A DNA stretch of 64,000 nt from Pseudomonas libanensis (GCF_001439685.1 NZ_JYLH01000005.1:248001-312000), one strand, 5' to 3'; shown: positions 8,678 to 17,915, numbered from the stretch's first letter. Numbers and translations are program-made. The notes: a model not told the origin generated them from the sequence alone.

Positions 8678-9753
8678 TTCCAAGCCCCCACTACCTGTAC
8701 CTTGAAGTTTGTAAATTGCTGCGCCGTTGCACCGTTGCGGCAACTAAATCCTACTGAACCACCGTCTGCGTTGACCCATTTTGTGGTGATTCCGAAATGG
8801 TCATAACTAATGGTCGGCTGGAAATTAACCTCACATACGGCGAAACGTGGATCGACAACTTGGACAGGGAGCGCAACGATTTGGGTGATGATATCCCCAG
8901 GCTGCAGCGTCACACTTGTGCCGGTCCAGATATGCATGACGACTTTCCCGTTCTTGTAGCGCCATACGGCAGCATTACCATTCATCATGGTCAGGTCCAT
9001 CAACCCGCTGCGCTCACCATCATTTACCGGTTGCAGTGCACTGGCACTGTCCATGACCAATCGCCAAGGGCCCCAGCGCGTTTCACTGGTGCCATAACCC
9101 GTACGCCTATAAGCGTTCTGGGTAGCGCCTGGAAGACCAGTCAAACCTACGAAATCCTGAAACACCTGGTCGCCTGAATTCAGCACCGTGTTGACGACAC
9201 CATAGGCATATCCAGAGGGCAGGGTGCCTGCGGTATTCAGAGAGACGTACCCATACCCTTGTACTTGGGCAATAGAAACATCATCGATATTGGCAACGTA
9301 AGTATAGGGGTTAAAGATTTTGAGACGACGGCGCACCATGAGTGCGGCGTCAATATCCAACTCGCCATATATGCCACTTTGCCAAGGCTTAGCGACTGTT
9401 CCTTGGGCATATTGCCGGCTCCATTCGCGCTCACTGAGCAAGTCGAAAGCGATTTGTCGTACATGTCCTCCACCGGCGCCACTTACAGTTTGAATGATAA
9501 AAACATAGCTCGACGGGAGCGAAACCCCACCATTGCCGAACATGAACAAACCATTGATTGCCGGTAGGGCGTCGGCGCTATCTGTAGGTTTCATAGAAAT
9601 AGGAACGCTTGCCCCCCAGCCGCTGGCTTTGGCCATAGCATCGCCCTGATATAACTCTGCGGTCATTGCATTGAGCTTTATCATCGCACTACGTGGAGTA
9701 TCACCACCCACACCGCTGGGGCGCGTGCCCAGATCAATTTCTTGTCGTGCCAT
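8674..9753 (-). CDS. F-type tail fibre protein with pyocin-knob-like domain
   Basis: 359 residues from MARQEIDLGTRPSGVGGDT, an N-terminal start common to tail fibres of this group. The middle part (about 115-225) has the repeated aromatic and glycine pattern of pyocin-knob domains, with YGVVNTVLNSGDQVFQDF and RRTGYGTSETRWGPWRLV. The C-terminal beta-rich part (FAVCEVNFQPTISYDHFGI) probably contacts the receptor. It would set the host range of the flexible tailocin. A terminator-like hairpin lies just upstream (9775-9797). Confidence 0.75.
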   Translation of the reverse strand: MARQEIDLGTRPSGVGGDTPRSAMIKLNAMTAELYQGDAMAKASGWGASVPISMKPTDSADALPAINGLFMFGNGGVSLPSSYVFIIQTVSGAGGGHVRQIAFDLLSEREWSRQYAQGTVAKPWQSGIYGELDIDAALMVRRRLKIFNPYTYVANIDDVSIAQVQGYGYVSLNTAGTLPSGYAYGVVNTVLNSGDQVFQDFVGLTGLPGATQNAYRRTGYGTSETRWGPWRLVMDSASALQPVNDGERSGLMDLTMMNGNAAVWRYKNGKVVMHIWTGTSVTLQPGDIITQIVALPVQVVDPRFAVCEVNFQPTISYDHFGITTKWVNADGGSVGFSCRNGATAQQFTNFKVQVVGAWK

Positions 9754-9774
9754 TTGAAGCTCCCAAAAACAGGC

Positions 9775-9797
9775 AAAAAAAACCGCACTACGGCGGA
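9775..9797 (-). terminator. terminator-like hairpin before the tail fibre gene
   Basis: Read on the minus strand: CCGC stem, 6-nt loop, GCGG and eight T residues. It lies inside the co-directional cluster, between the 239-residue protein gene and the tail fibre gene. Confidence 0.65.
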
Positions 9798-9926
9798 CGT
9801 TAAAAACATAAGTCATCTGTTAAAAACAGCAGGTACCACTACTGGAATTGTTATCCGACTTCACAATGCAGAGAAAATGAGCCTACCCACTCATAGGGCT
9901 GCGGGTTTTTAACTTAACCGTTATGA

Positions 9927-10052
9927 CTAGAGCACTGCTAGCGTCCAATGCTCATTCCCCCTCACTCTCACTCTGTAGTTCCACCCACTACCTTCAGGTG
10001 CAAGTGAAACAACGCCAAATGCATCGCGTACCTCGCAGACCCCTCGGGCATC
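9927..10052 (-). pseudogene. possible remnant of a tail tip gene
   Basis: A 41-codon open stretch without a start, preceded by two in-frame stops and ending in TAG. Its translation (EVRDAFGVVSLAPEGSGWN, then a beta-like end WTLAVL) looks protein-like and resembles the small beta-rich proteins encoded just upstream. It may be the 3' end of a third, degraded member of that group. Evidence is composition and pattern only. Confidence 0.3.
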
Positions 10053-10081
10053 TCATTAGAGCTGTGCTTCATGTAGCGCTT

Positions 10082-10801
10082 TTAGATATTTAAAATCGGC
10101 ATCGCAGGAAAGTCATAAACTACAGCACCAGGAATACCACCTAAAAACATACCGGAAGGCGCATCCATAAAAGACTCCAAAAATAGTAAGGGTATTCCAC
10201 TAGCAGCCCAACCCAGTCCTACTTCCGTAACCACCGATACCTGTCCACGACTGCTATTGGTAATCCCAAAAAATGCAAAAGGAAGTACCCCTATGGCTAC
10301 ATACTGCCCATTCTCTATCGGAGCCTTCCGATAGTGATAGAGATCGTCACGACCATTTACAAAAGGACTACCACTCACCCTAACCCAATCCTCTGCTTTA
10401 CCGGATACCTCTCCAGAAAATGTGAGCATTCTCCGACTAGCATCAAAAACTCTATTGCTGACATCGTTGAATACCGACAAAGACCACTCTTCATCAGGGG
10501 GTAAATTCGTCGTATACGCTTGCCAGTTCAACGTAATGTCTGCTTGCCTCACCCGAACAGAAAAACCTGTCCACGCTCCGACCGAACCTATCGGTGTGAT
10601 TCCCCCTATTTGTCCTTTACCCAGCCACTGGGCAGCGCAGGCGATAGGCGGATCGAATGAAGTGATTATTGTCGCGAATGGTATAGAAGTGAGACCAATT
10701 GCACAGTTCGTAGTACCAGACTCAGCCAAGGAATAATTCAAAAATGTAGAGTCGACGAGGATTTCCCCATCCGAATTTCTTACCGCTAATCCAAAGCTCA
10801 T
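10082..10801 (-). CDS. hypothetical tail-tip protein, MSFGL-type (239 aa)
   Basis: 239 residues. The start MSFGLAVRNSDGEILVDS is shared in pattern with the next gene (MSFGLITFNSMG) and with small proteins found after the host-specificity gene J in lambdoid phages. The rest is beta-rich with many Gly, Ser and aromatic residues and no signal peptide. It overlaps the 97-residue gene by 4 bp. The DNA is AT-richer than the surrounding structural genes. A role at the tip of the flexible tail is likely from position; no function is known. Confidence 0.65.
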   Translation of the reverse strand: MSFGLAVRNSDGEILVDSTFLNYSLAESGTTNCAIGLTSIPFATIITSFDPPIACAAQWLGKGQIGGITPIGSVGAWTGFSVRVRQADITLNWQAYTTNLPPDEEWSLSVFNDVSNRVFDASRRMLTFSGEVSGKAEDWVRVSGSPFVNGRDDLYHYRKAPIENGQYVAIGVLPFAFFGITNSSRGQVSVVTEVGLGWAASGIPLLFLESFMDAPSGMFLGGIPGAVVYDFPAMPILNI

Positions 10802-11091
10802 TTGTACGCCACCAAAATTAGCACGCTAGAACACAAATAAGCTGGGCGGTAGTACCATTCATAGCCCCAAACTATTTGCCCCTCTAAAAGAGAAGCGGAG
10901 ACACCTACCTGCCCGGCCCACCCTATGGGTATCGAATAGAGATAAGCATTAGCAGGACCATACCCAGGTACAGCCTTACTTCCTTTCGTCAGTGCCTCTA
11001 CCGAAAACTTCTCTATAACCCGCAATGCCTGGCCTGTCATTGTGTTAATGGAAGCCCCCATAGAATTGAATGTTATAAGTCCAAAACTCAT
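10798..11091 (-). CDS. hypothetical tail-tip protein, MSFGL-type (97 aa)
   Basis: 97 residues beginning MSFGLITFNSMGASINTMTG. Small, beta-rich, with a tryptophan/tyrosine patch VWGYEWYYRPAYL near the C-terminus. It overlaps both gene J and the 239-residue gene by 4 bp, so translation is coupled. The shared N-terminus suggests that the two proteins arose by duplication followed by divergence, or dock to the same site. The function is unknown. Confidence 0.65.
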   Translation of the reverse strand: MSFGLITFNSMGASINTMTGQALRVIEKFSVEALTKGSKAVPGYGPANAYLYSIPIGWAGQVGVSASLLEGQIVWGYEWYYRPAYLCSSVLILVAYK

Positions 11092-14000
11092 GCACTCAAA
11101 TCTCCCATTTGAACCCTAAGGGTACCAACCGAATCAAACACTTTTATCGCTCGATTATTCATCAGCATTCTTCCTGCTCCTGGCGCCGAGCCGTTGATTT
11201 CGAATGTACCATCGAAGAACAACCTCCAACCTCGCTCCGCCTCCTTATAATTATTAGATTGAATGTAATTACCGATCTTGGCATTGGTAATAGTTCCATT
11301 CCCAATAAAGGCATCAGCAATAATCGTCTGCCCGTCCTGAATAACAAACGGGAATTGATTCTTCTGTCCTACTGCAAACCGATCAGCACTGATGATGAAT
11401 TGACTCTCCAACCCACCCGGCCCGTTTTCCAACCCGAGCCCGATACCGGCATAGGAATATTGCCCTTTGCCCGCGTCGTACTGCATGCGCACGGACCAGT
11501 TGGCCGAGACCTTACCGTCAACGGTTTGAATGGCTGTTGAGTTGGTCTGGATAGCCACTGTGTGACCACCCACCGTGGTTTGGACTGTGTCGATACGTTG
11601 GCCCAGAGCCTGGTCGCCGCTTGTCCGTGCGTTGATCTCGTTCTGAACAGCCGCTTTATTGGCGGCGCTTTGTGCCGTGACAGTATCAATCCTGCTCCCA
11701 AGCGCCCCATCAGCATTGATACGAGCCGTCTGCTCAGACTGAACAGCCGCCTTGTTAGCATCGGCTTGCACCATGACAGTGTCGATCCTGCTACCCAATA
11801 CCCCGTCGGCACTGATCCGCGCAGTCTGTTCAGACTGAACAGCCGCTGTAGTCGCAGCATGTTTTACTTCCAATACGTCCGTGCGTTGCCCCTGGATCAG
11901 GTCGCCCTCGATAATCGCCGACTGAATCGACCAGACGCCGACGCTCTGCTGTTCGGAACCCTGCCACCCAGCTTCGTCACCCTGCATAGAAGGGTTAACC
12001 TGCAAGGAGATGCCATCAACCCGTTCTGCAGTGGTGGTGACCTTGCCATCTAGCGTGGTCACGGTAGCCTTCAAGGTGTTCAACCCATTCGCTGTAGCGC
12101 TTACACCCGTGACCGGATCATCAACCGTGACCTTCACAGCATTCAGTTGCTGGGCCTGAGCGTTGATGTCGCTGCCATGCTGAGCAATTGCCGCCGAGTT
12201 CTGCTGTATGTGTGCAGCCAGTGCCGCGGTGGTTTGCACAAGCGTGCCGATGTCCAACCAATACGTTGTATTCGGTGGTGTATTTCCAGCAGGCACCGAA
12301 GCAACAGCTTGGTAAAGGTGATTGCCCAACCGCACAAACTCACCACTGGCATATGCCTTGGCCGAATCAAACAGCAATGCATCCGTTACCTGATCCACCA
12401 GCCCTTCAAGATCCTTGCGCGTCTTGTCCAGACGTTCATTGACCGAGCCCACGCCCACACCGTCAATCAGCTCGATGCGGTCCAACAGGTGCTTACCCAG
12501 CTGCGTCTCACCAATTTTTCCAGCGATCAGATCCAGGATCGGCGAGGCATCCGAACTGCTTTGCCCCAGTACGCCAGACCCCGTCGGAAACCACGGCCCG
12601 ATATTGCCCGTGCGATCCACCAAGCGCGCCCAGAAGAACAACGACGTCCCGGCCGCCAGCCCCATCATGGTCAAATCGGTCTGCGGATAGGCGTAATCCC
12701 CCAGCTTAGTCGCCAACGCCAGGTCGGCAGTCTTCCCATACCAAACCTCCGTACGCTGCAAATCCGCCGTGCTCATCCCCTGCGGAATCTGCCATTTCAG
12801 CTTGATCGCAAATACCAACGACTCTGTCGTCAGCGCAGCCACCGTCGGCGGCAAGGTGGTCTTGCCGTTGAGCACGGTCTCAACCGACTCGCTATACAAC
12901 GAGCCAATATCCAAGGCGTTGATCGCCCGCACCTTGGCTACGTAGCGTCCAGCGTAGATCCCGGAAACTTCAATCGAAGTCCCGCCGGTACGCCCGGCGT
13001 AGATCCACTCGCCGTCGTTTCTACGCCAGTAGACCTCGAAGGCAATCGCATGCGCCGGACGTTGCCAGTCGATGGTCATGACATTGACCGCACTGCCTTG
13101 CTCGACGAAGTGGTCATTGCTGACCGTCACGCCGGTCGGGGCCGCTTGCACGCTCGGCGGAATCACGCTGATCGGTGGGCTGTCGATTTTCGCGCCGTTG
13201 TCAATAGCGGCAAATTTGCTCGGTACATGCTTGACCGCGCTGAGGCTGTATTTGATTTCGTCATCCGAAAAATCTTCGGAGATCGACAGTACGCGGAACT
13301 GTTGCAAAGCCAGGGTCGCGGAGTCGATGGCCCAGATCGATTGGGCCGGGGGCAGTTCGTCGAGCTTGGTTTGCAACACAACCAACTGCCCGTCCGCACC
13401 TGCGGCGCTGACGGATTTGACCTCCCTGGACACCGCCTTGCCGTTGGGCATCACCAGGGTGATGGTGTCGCCGGCAGTTGCGGTGACTTCGGCATCCAGG
13501 GTCAGGGTGTCGAGTGTGGCAGCACGCAGGCGCCCGCCAATTCGGCGGCCGGCGCGGTCGTTGTCGGCTACGCGGATGATCTGGCCGGGGCGCGCCAGGG
13601 TGCCGTCGAGGCCGACCGCGAAGGTCACGCTTTCGGTTTCCAGGCGGTTGGTCAGCAAGGCCCATTTGCCGATGCGTTGGGCCTGCGCCTGGGACGTGCA
13701 ACCGGTGGCACTGATTTCGGTTTGCTGGATGCCGTAGCGCGCGATGCCTTCGGCGTCATCGACGTACTGCACCTTCTGGCGATAGAAATCCGTCGGATCA
13801 TTCCAGCTGACCAGGGCGACGGTGTAGCGGGTCTTTTTCGCCGACCCGCCGTAGATGAACTGGCCACCGATCACGTTGGCGTTGGAGTAGGTGTAGACCG
13901 GGTCTTCCGGCATATCTGCTACTGCCATCACCGAACCCGCGCCCCAATAGGCCATGCCGCGGAAGGTGGTCGCCAGGTCCTGCAGCACCTTCAGGGCATC

Positions 14001-15029
14001 GGCGCGCACCGACAGGTACAGGTTGCAGGTGAAGCGCGGTTCGGTGCCGCCCTTGCCGTCGGACACTGGCTGGTCGCAATACTGGCCGATGCGGTACAGC
14101 TCCCACTTATCCACTTGGCCGGCGTTGAGCAGGTGGCCGAGGCCGTAGCGTTGGTGCAACAGCAGGTCGTAGTAGATCCAGGCCGGGTTGTCGGTCCAGG
14201 CGGATTTGAACGTGCCGTCCCACACGCCGCTGTAGGTGCGGGTTTGCGCGTCGTAGTTACTCGGCACCTTGATGATTCGCCCACGCAGTTCGAAAGAGCG
14301 CGAGGGGATCGACTGGAATTGCGCGGCATCGAATTGCAGGCCGATCAACGCCGAGCCCGGGTAGCGCAGCTTGGCGTCGATCACCTCGGTGGACGACTCC
14401 ACGGTGGTGGTATCGGCGATCGCGCCACTGGTGGAGTTCGGTGTGATCCGGCGCAGACGCAGGGTCCAACTCACCTTCGCAGGAGGCAAGTCAACACGGT
14501 GGGAACGTTCGTACTTGGTGGTGGTTTTACCGCTGAAGGCTGCCGCCAGTACCTGCACGAAGGCGCCGCCATCGGTGGATAGATCAATAGCGTATTGCAC
14601 CGTGTAGCCGTTGGTGTCGCCGTTGCTGGTGTTGGTCTGCGACAACCGCGTGACAGCCAGGCGAACCCGCACCGCCGACAGTTGCAGGTTGGAATAGGAC
14701 TTGGTCCAAGGCTGATCGCTACGCAGCTCGACGGACACCGGGCTTTCGTTTTCCACGGCAGGGAAGCCTGGGATGTGCGTCTGATCCTGGCTGCCGTTGC
14801 GTGTATCGAGGGTCACGCCACTGAAATTGAGGCTGCCATCGGCGTTGGCCAGCGGAGTCTCGTCGAGAAACACCGAGCGCTTATCGTTTTTCAAACCGAC
14901 AATCTCGCCTTCGCTGACGAGATCGAGGATACGGGCATAGGCCGTACTTTGCAGGCTGTCTGGCGCCTCCACGGAGGGACGGGGCTTGGACGCGCCGCCT
15001 TTGCTGCCAGCGAGAGTGAGGTCAGTCAT
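11088..15029 (-). CDS. host specificity / central tail fibre protein J (lambda gpJ-like)
   Basis: 1313 residues, close to lambda J (1132) but longer. The N-terminal half is the conserved tip hub (YARILDLVSEGEIVGL, GSALIGLQFDAAQFQSIPSR, VQYVDDAEGIARYGIQ). Fibronectin-type III-like repeats follow from about residue 645 to 800 (PTGVTVSNDHFVEQG, WARLVDRTGNIGPW). After that comes a coiled-coil region with repeats such as SEQTARISADGVLGSRIDTV, present in at least two near-identical copies. The end is AIKVFDSVGTLRVQMGDL. It forms the tail tip and binds the cell surface. Confidence 0.93.
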   Translation of the reverse strand: MTDLTLAGSKGGASKPRPSVEAPDSLQSTAYARILDLVSEGEIVGLKNDKRSVFLDETPLANADGSLNFSGVTLDTRNGSQDQTHIPGFPAVENESPVSVELRSDQPWTKSYSNLQLSAVRVRLAVTRLSQTNTSNGDTNGYTVQYAIDLSTDGGAFVQVLAAAFSGKTTTKYERSHRVDLPPAKVSWTLRLRRITPNSTSGAIADTTTVESSTEVIDAKLRYPGSALIGLQFDAAQFQSIPSRSFELRGRIIKVPSNYDAQTRTYSGVWDGTFKSAWTDNPAWIYYDLLLHQRYGLGHLLNAGQVDKWELYRIGQYCDQPVSDGKGGTEPRFTCNLYLSVRADALKVLQDLATTFRGMAYWGAGSVMAVADMPEDPVYTYSNANVIGGQFIYGGSAKKTRYTVALVSWNDPTDFYRQKVQYVDDAEGIARYGIQQTEISATGCTSQAQAQRIGKWALLTNRLETESVTFAVGLDGTLARPGQIIRVADNDRAGRRIGGRLRAATLDTLTLDAEVTATAGDTITLVMPNGKAVSREVKSVSAAGADGQLVVLQTKLDELPPAQSIWAIDSATLALQQFRVLSISEDFSDDEIKYSLSAVKHVPSKFAAIDNGAKIDSPPISVIPPSVQAAPTGVTVSNDHFVEQGSAVNVMTIDWQRPAHAIAFEVYWRRNDGEWIYAGRTGGTSIEVSGIYAGRYVAKVRAINALDIGSLYSESVETVLNGKTTLPPTVAALTTESLVFAIKLKWQIPQGMSTADLQRTEVWYGKTADLALATKLGDYAYPQTDLTMMGLAAGTSLFFWARLVDRTGNIGPWFPTGSGVLGQSSSDASPILDLIAGKIGETQLGKHLLDRIELIDGVGVGSVNERLDKTRKDLEGLVDQVTDALLFDSAKAYASGEFVRLGNHLYQAVASVPAGNTPPNTTYWLDIGTLVQTTAALAAHIQQNSAAIAQHGSDINAQAQQLNAVKVTVDDPVTGVSATANGLNTLKATVTTLDGKVTTTAERVDGISLQVNPSMQGDEAGWQGSEQQSVGVWSIQSAIIEGDLIQGQRTDVLEVKHAATTAAVQSEQTARISADGVLGSRIDTVMVQADANKAAVQSEQTARINADGALGSRIDTVTAQSAANKAAVQNEINARTSGDQALGQRIDTVQTTVGGHTVAIQTNSTAIQTVDGKVSANWSVRMQYDAGKGQYSYAGIGLGLENGPGGLESQFIISADRFAVGQKNQFPFVIQDGQTIIADAFIGNGTITNAKIGNYIQSNNYKEAERGWRLFFDGTFEINGSAPGAGRMLMNNRAIKVFDSVGTLRVQMGDLSA

Positions 15030-15049
15030 GGCTTTCCTTCAGGCGAAAT

Positions 15050-15071
15050 AAAGCCCGCACTCGGCGGGCTG
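15050..15071 (-). terminator. terminator-like hairpin between gpI and gpJ genes
   Basis: Minus-strand reading AGCCCGC, 5-nt loop, GCGGGCT, followed by TTATTT. The seven-pair stem lies inside the operon. The U-tract is weak. Confidence 0.55.
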
Positions 15072-15088
15072 GGTGAAAAGGAGGACGG

Positions 15089-15697
15089 TTAGAGTTGGTC
15101 CTGGGCGTAGATGCCGGCACTGATCACAGCACTGCCGACGACCAACTCGCCGTAGAGCAAGCCGACCGGATTGCCCTGGGCGTTGGTGTTGACCGGGCCG
15201 TTGAAGCTGTAGCTCGGGCGGTTATTAGGACTGTCCTGGGCACCAAGCCCTTTGGGGGGCGGTGATAACATCTGCATGACACCGCCCATCGCCATGGACG
15301 CCCCCGCCATCAACATCATGCTGGCAGCCGGCCCCGTCAGGAAACCAAACGGGTTGTAATACGCCACCGCGATCAATACCGCACCGATAATGGTCTGCAA
15401 CCCGCCTGCGCGCTTGGAGCCGGTCAATACCGGCGCGATGCGGATCACGTCCTTGCCAAGGGGCTTTTGAATATCGTCTTCGGCGATGTTGCGCTTGCCG
15501 TTGAATACGGCAAAGCGCAAACCTTTATCAGCGCTCTGCAGCATGTAGCGCTCAAAGCCAGGAAACTGTTTGAAGTAGCCCATTACATCCTTGAAACCAC
15601 CCGCGGTGGTCACGCGATGTTCTCGACCGAAAAGCCTGGCGAGCGAGCCTGATAGCAGCACCGTTCGCATCGTATGTTGTTCGACTGCCAATCCCAT
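15089..15697 (-). CDS. tail assembly protein I (lambda gpI-like), second copy
   Basis: 202 residues from MGLAVEQHTM, preceded by AGGAGA at good spacing. Features are the ubiquitin-like N-terminal part (RTVLLSGSLARLFGREHRV), the RIAPVLTGSKRAGGLQTIIG motif near residue 95, and a hydrophobic glycine-rich segment. Its last ~60 residues nearly match the adjacent copy at 15730-16362. In lambda, gpI acts with J, K and L in building the tail tip. Two tandem copies are unusual. Confidence 0.85.
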   Translation of the reverse strand: MGLAVEQHTMRTVLLSGSLARLFGREHRVTTAGGFKDVMGYFKQFPGFERYMLQSADKGLRFAVFNGKRNIAEDDIQKPLGKDVIRIAPVLTGSKRAGGLQTIIGAVLIAVAYYNPFGFLTGPAASMMLMAGASMAMGGVMQMLSPPPKGLGAQDSPNNRPSYSFNGPVNTNAQGNPVGLLYGELVVGSAVISAGIYAQDQL

Positions 15698-15729
15698 GAG
15701 CACTCTCCTGATCATCTTCGAAACGTTGG

Positions 15730-16362
15730 CTAGAGCTGATCCTGCGCATAGATACCCGCACTGACCACCGCACTGCCCACCGTCAGCTCGCCATACAGCA
15801 AGCCCACCGGGCCGCCCTGGATGCTGGTGTTGACCGGGCCGTTGAAACTGTAGCTGGAGCGGTTATCCGGGCGGTCCATGGTGCTCAGCCCCTTGGGCAT
15901 CGGCGACATCAACTGCATGACCCCGCCCATGGCCATGGAGATCCCCATGCTCGCGGCGAAGGTCCAGCCGGTGGTGGATGAAGCGCCGATCAAGGTCGAA
16001 GAACCACCGGAAGCGGCGAGGCCACCAGAGAAATATGACGCCGCGACAATCAGTGCGACCCCGATAATGGTTTGCATCGACCCTGCGCGCTTGCTGCCCA
16101 TCAGCACCGGGGCGATGCGGATGTCCGAGGTTCCGGAAGGTGCGTTGAGCCGGTCCTGGCCGATATTGTCGCGGCCCAGGAAAATCGAGTAGGTCACGCC
16201 ACGGTCCTTGGACTCCATCAGGAAACGCTCGAACCCGGGCACCAGGATGCACAGCGCGTGAATCGCTTCCGAGGCGTTCCTCACCGCCAGCCGATGCACT
16301 CGGCCGAAGCTGGCGCCCAGGCTGCCGTAGAGGCGCACCGTCCGGACTTTTTCATGATGCAT
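15730..16362 (-). CDS. tail assembly protein I (lambda gpI-like), first copy
   Basis: 210 residues starting MHHEKVRTVRLYGSLGASFG. It shares RIAPVLMGSKRAGSMQTIIG and the C-terminal block SYSFNGPVNTSIQGGPVG with the second copy. The middle hydrophobic segment is longer and Gly/Ser-rich. It lies between genes K and the second I copy. The pair probably arose by tandem duplication, with the C-terminal half kept under strong constraint and the N-terminal half diverging. Confidence 0.85.
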   Translation of the reverse strand: MHHEKVRTVRLYGSLGASFGRVHRLAVRNASEAIHALCILVPGFERFLMESKDRGVTYSIFLGRDNIGQDRLNAPSGTSDIRIAPVLMGSKRAGSMQTIIGVALIVAASYFSGGLAASGGSSTLIGASSTTGWTFAASMGISMAMGGVMQLMSPMPKGLSTMDRPDNRSSYSFNGPVNTSIQGGPVGLLYGELTVGSAVVSAGIYAQDQL

Positions 16363-16395
16363 GGCATCCTCCAGGCGAATGAACCGCCGATGTGG

Positions 16396-17169
16396 TTAGT
16401 GTTTGGCCCGCAGGCCATGTCGCCAATAGCTCACCGTCACCTCGCCCCAATAGCCGCCGTAGATGTCGCGTTTGCTATCGCGGCCATACAAGTGGTGCAG
16501 GATCGAGCCGGGCGCGGGGTAATGTTCGGGTTCGCTTTGCAGCACCCCATCAGCCAGGTAAATCGCGGCATGATTGGGCACTGGCGCACGGATCTGCATC
16601 AGCACGATATCGCCCTGTTGCAGTTGGCTGACCTGCACAAAGCCGGCGGCCGGCAGGTTGTCCAGGTAGAGATTGCCGCCCTTGTCCCACCAGCCGTCTT
16701 CGCGTTGATAGTCGCCGAGCTCGATGCCCAACTCGCGGCGGTAGTAGTCGAGGATGATGCTCAGGCAGTCATGCACGCCGTGGGCGAAAGCGCGACCGAT
16801 CAAGGGCGCCTGGTAGCCATTCGGCGTGCAACTGGCCCATTCACCGGTACACACCTGCCCGTCGTCCCCCTTGCGCACTTCGACAATGTGCCAAGGCAAC
16901 CCTGAGGCTTCGCACGCCACGCGGTCCGCTTCACTGGGCGTCGCCGGGCAATCTGGATGGCTGTGCACCACCGCGAGAATTTCGCCACGCTCTTCGGCGG
17001 CGGCATAGTCCTCGGGTGCCAGGCGAAAGTGTTCGCTGGGCGTGCTCGCCGTATTGCGACACGGCACATACACACGCTTACGCCCTTCGCGAATCATCAG
17101 GCCGCAGCACTCATGGGGGTAGTCGGCCACGGCGTGCCGGGCAATCGCCGCCAGGTTGGTCTTGTTCAT
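16396..17169 (-). CDS. tail assembly protein K: Mov34/JAB plus NlpC/P60 peptidase
   Basis: 257 residues from MNKTNLAAIARHA; the start follows gpL with only 2 bp between. The N-terminal half is a JAB/MPN metalloprotease domain: an early Glu followed by HSHPDCPATPSEAD, giving the HxHx(7-10)D zinc motif around residues 76-88. The C-terminal half is an NlpC/P60 domain with the catalytic Cys in AHGVHDCLSIILDYY (~residue 145) and His in VPNHAAIYLADG (~207). This fusion is typical of gpK, which is thought to trim a tail component or peptidoglycan. Confidence 0.92.
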   Translation of the reverse strand: MNKTNLAAIARHAVADYPHECCGLMIREGRKRVYVPCRNTASTPSEHFRLAPEDYAAAEERGEILAVVHSHPDCPATPSEADRVACEASGLPWHIVEVRKGDDGQVCTGEWASCTPNGYQAPLIGRAFAHGVHDCLSIILDYYRRELGIELGDYQREDGWWDKGGNLYLDNLPAAGFVQVSQLQQGDIVLMQIRAPVPNHAAIYLADGVLQSEPEHYPAPGSILHHLYGRDSKRDIYGGYWGEVTVSYWRHGLRAKH

Positions 17170-17171
17170 AT

Positions 17172-17855
17172 TCAGCTCCGCAACAGGCCCGCAGCCGGAA
17201 ATGAACCGTAGGGTAATGGGTTGTTTTCGCCGAAACGCAGCTTGCAGCTGGTCAGCCGCCCACCGCATTTATCCTTGGCCGCATCCGTGACGATCACGTC
17301 ATTGGCATCCGCCACCGGGCCGCCGTTGTAGCCGCAATAGGGGCCGCGGTAACCGCCGCAGCTGAGCCACCAACACACGTTGGCGACGATCTGCCGACGG
17401 GGCAGTTGCACGCCATTGAAGTCCAGCGCGCTGGCCAGTTCGAACTTCACCGTCTCGCTGCTTTCCGCGACTTTGCGCTCGACATACCAGATGTCCGGCG
17501 GCAGTTCCTCTTCCGGGTCCGCTTCGGGCTGGCCGTCGAGGTACTTGGCCAAGGTGCGGTGACGGATCAGCCGAGCGCCGACCAGGTCCTCGAAATACAA
17601 CACCAACGCCGTGATGAAACCACCGACGTTACCTACGGCCAGCGTTGGCGTCGGTTGGGTGCCCTGCCCCGACATTTCAAAACCCTCGGCCTGGATCGGC
17701 CAAGGTGAATACTCGTGGCCCTGCCAGAAGATCGATGACTCCTGAGGGTAACCGTGAAACCGGTACAACTCGGCACCCAGGGTGGTGGCATCGAGCTCGA
17801 AAAGCTCCACCCAGGCCCCGGGCTCCAGGGTCTGGATATCTGCAGTGATGGACAT
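17172..17855 (-). CDS. minor tail protein L (lambda gpL-like)
   Basis: 227 residues from MSITADIQTLEPGAWVELF. The C-terminal part carries a cysteine set (NVCWWLSCGGYRGPYCGYNG near residues 165-185, and KDKCGGRLTSCKLRFG) that in gpL proteins holds an iron-sulphur cluster at the tail tip. The length is as in lambda L (232). It sits between M and K as in lambda. A start at 17885 is open but lies in the terminator-like hairpin. Confidence 0.92.
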   Translation of the reverse strand: MSITADIQTLEPGAWVELFELDATTLGAELYRFHGYPQESSIFWQGHEYSPWPIQAEGFEMSGQGTQPTPTLAVGNVGGFITALVLYFEDLVGARLIRHRTLAKYLDGQPEADPEEELPPDIWYVERKVAESSETVKFELASALDFNGVQLPRRQIVANVCWWLSCGGYRGPYCGYNGGPVADANDVIVTDAAKDKCGGRLTSCKLRFGENNPLPYGSFPAAGLLRS

Positions 17856-17870
17856 ATGATTCTCCGGGCA

Positions 17871-17897
17871 AAGAAAACCCCGCACTGTGGCGGGGTG
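17871..17897 (-). terminator. terminator-like hairpin between gpM and gpL genes
   Basis: Minus-strand stem CCCCGC, 6-nt loop, GCGGGG then TTTTCTTT. Six GC pairs with a broken U-tract. Confidence 0.5.
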
Positions 17898-17915
17898 TAG
17901 GCGCCACAGGCGGCG

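Larger units (their letters stand above)
9754..10081. other. 328-bp gap inside the tail cluster
   Basis: No complete gene. It holds a terminator-like hairpin at 9775-9797 and a possible gene remnant at 9927-10052. The base composition is more AT-rich than the flanking structural genes. Confidence 0.6.

Noticed and set aside
9846..9868. Sequence very similar to the E. coli lac operator (AATTGTTATCCG...CACAAT)
   Set aside because: It has a 2-nt insertion at the symmetry centre, there is no lac gene or LacI-type regulator near, and it lies in a decayed gap in the tail cluster. Taken as chance.
12147..14582. 811-codon plus-strand frame opposite gene J
   Set aside because: Shadow of the conserved minus-strand tail gene caused by GC-rich codon usage; no motifs, no ribosome site.
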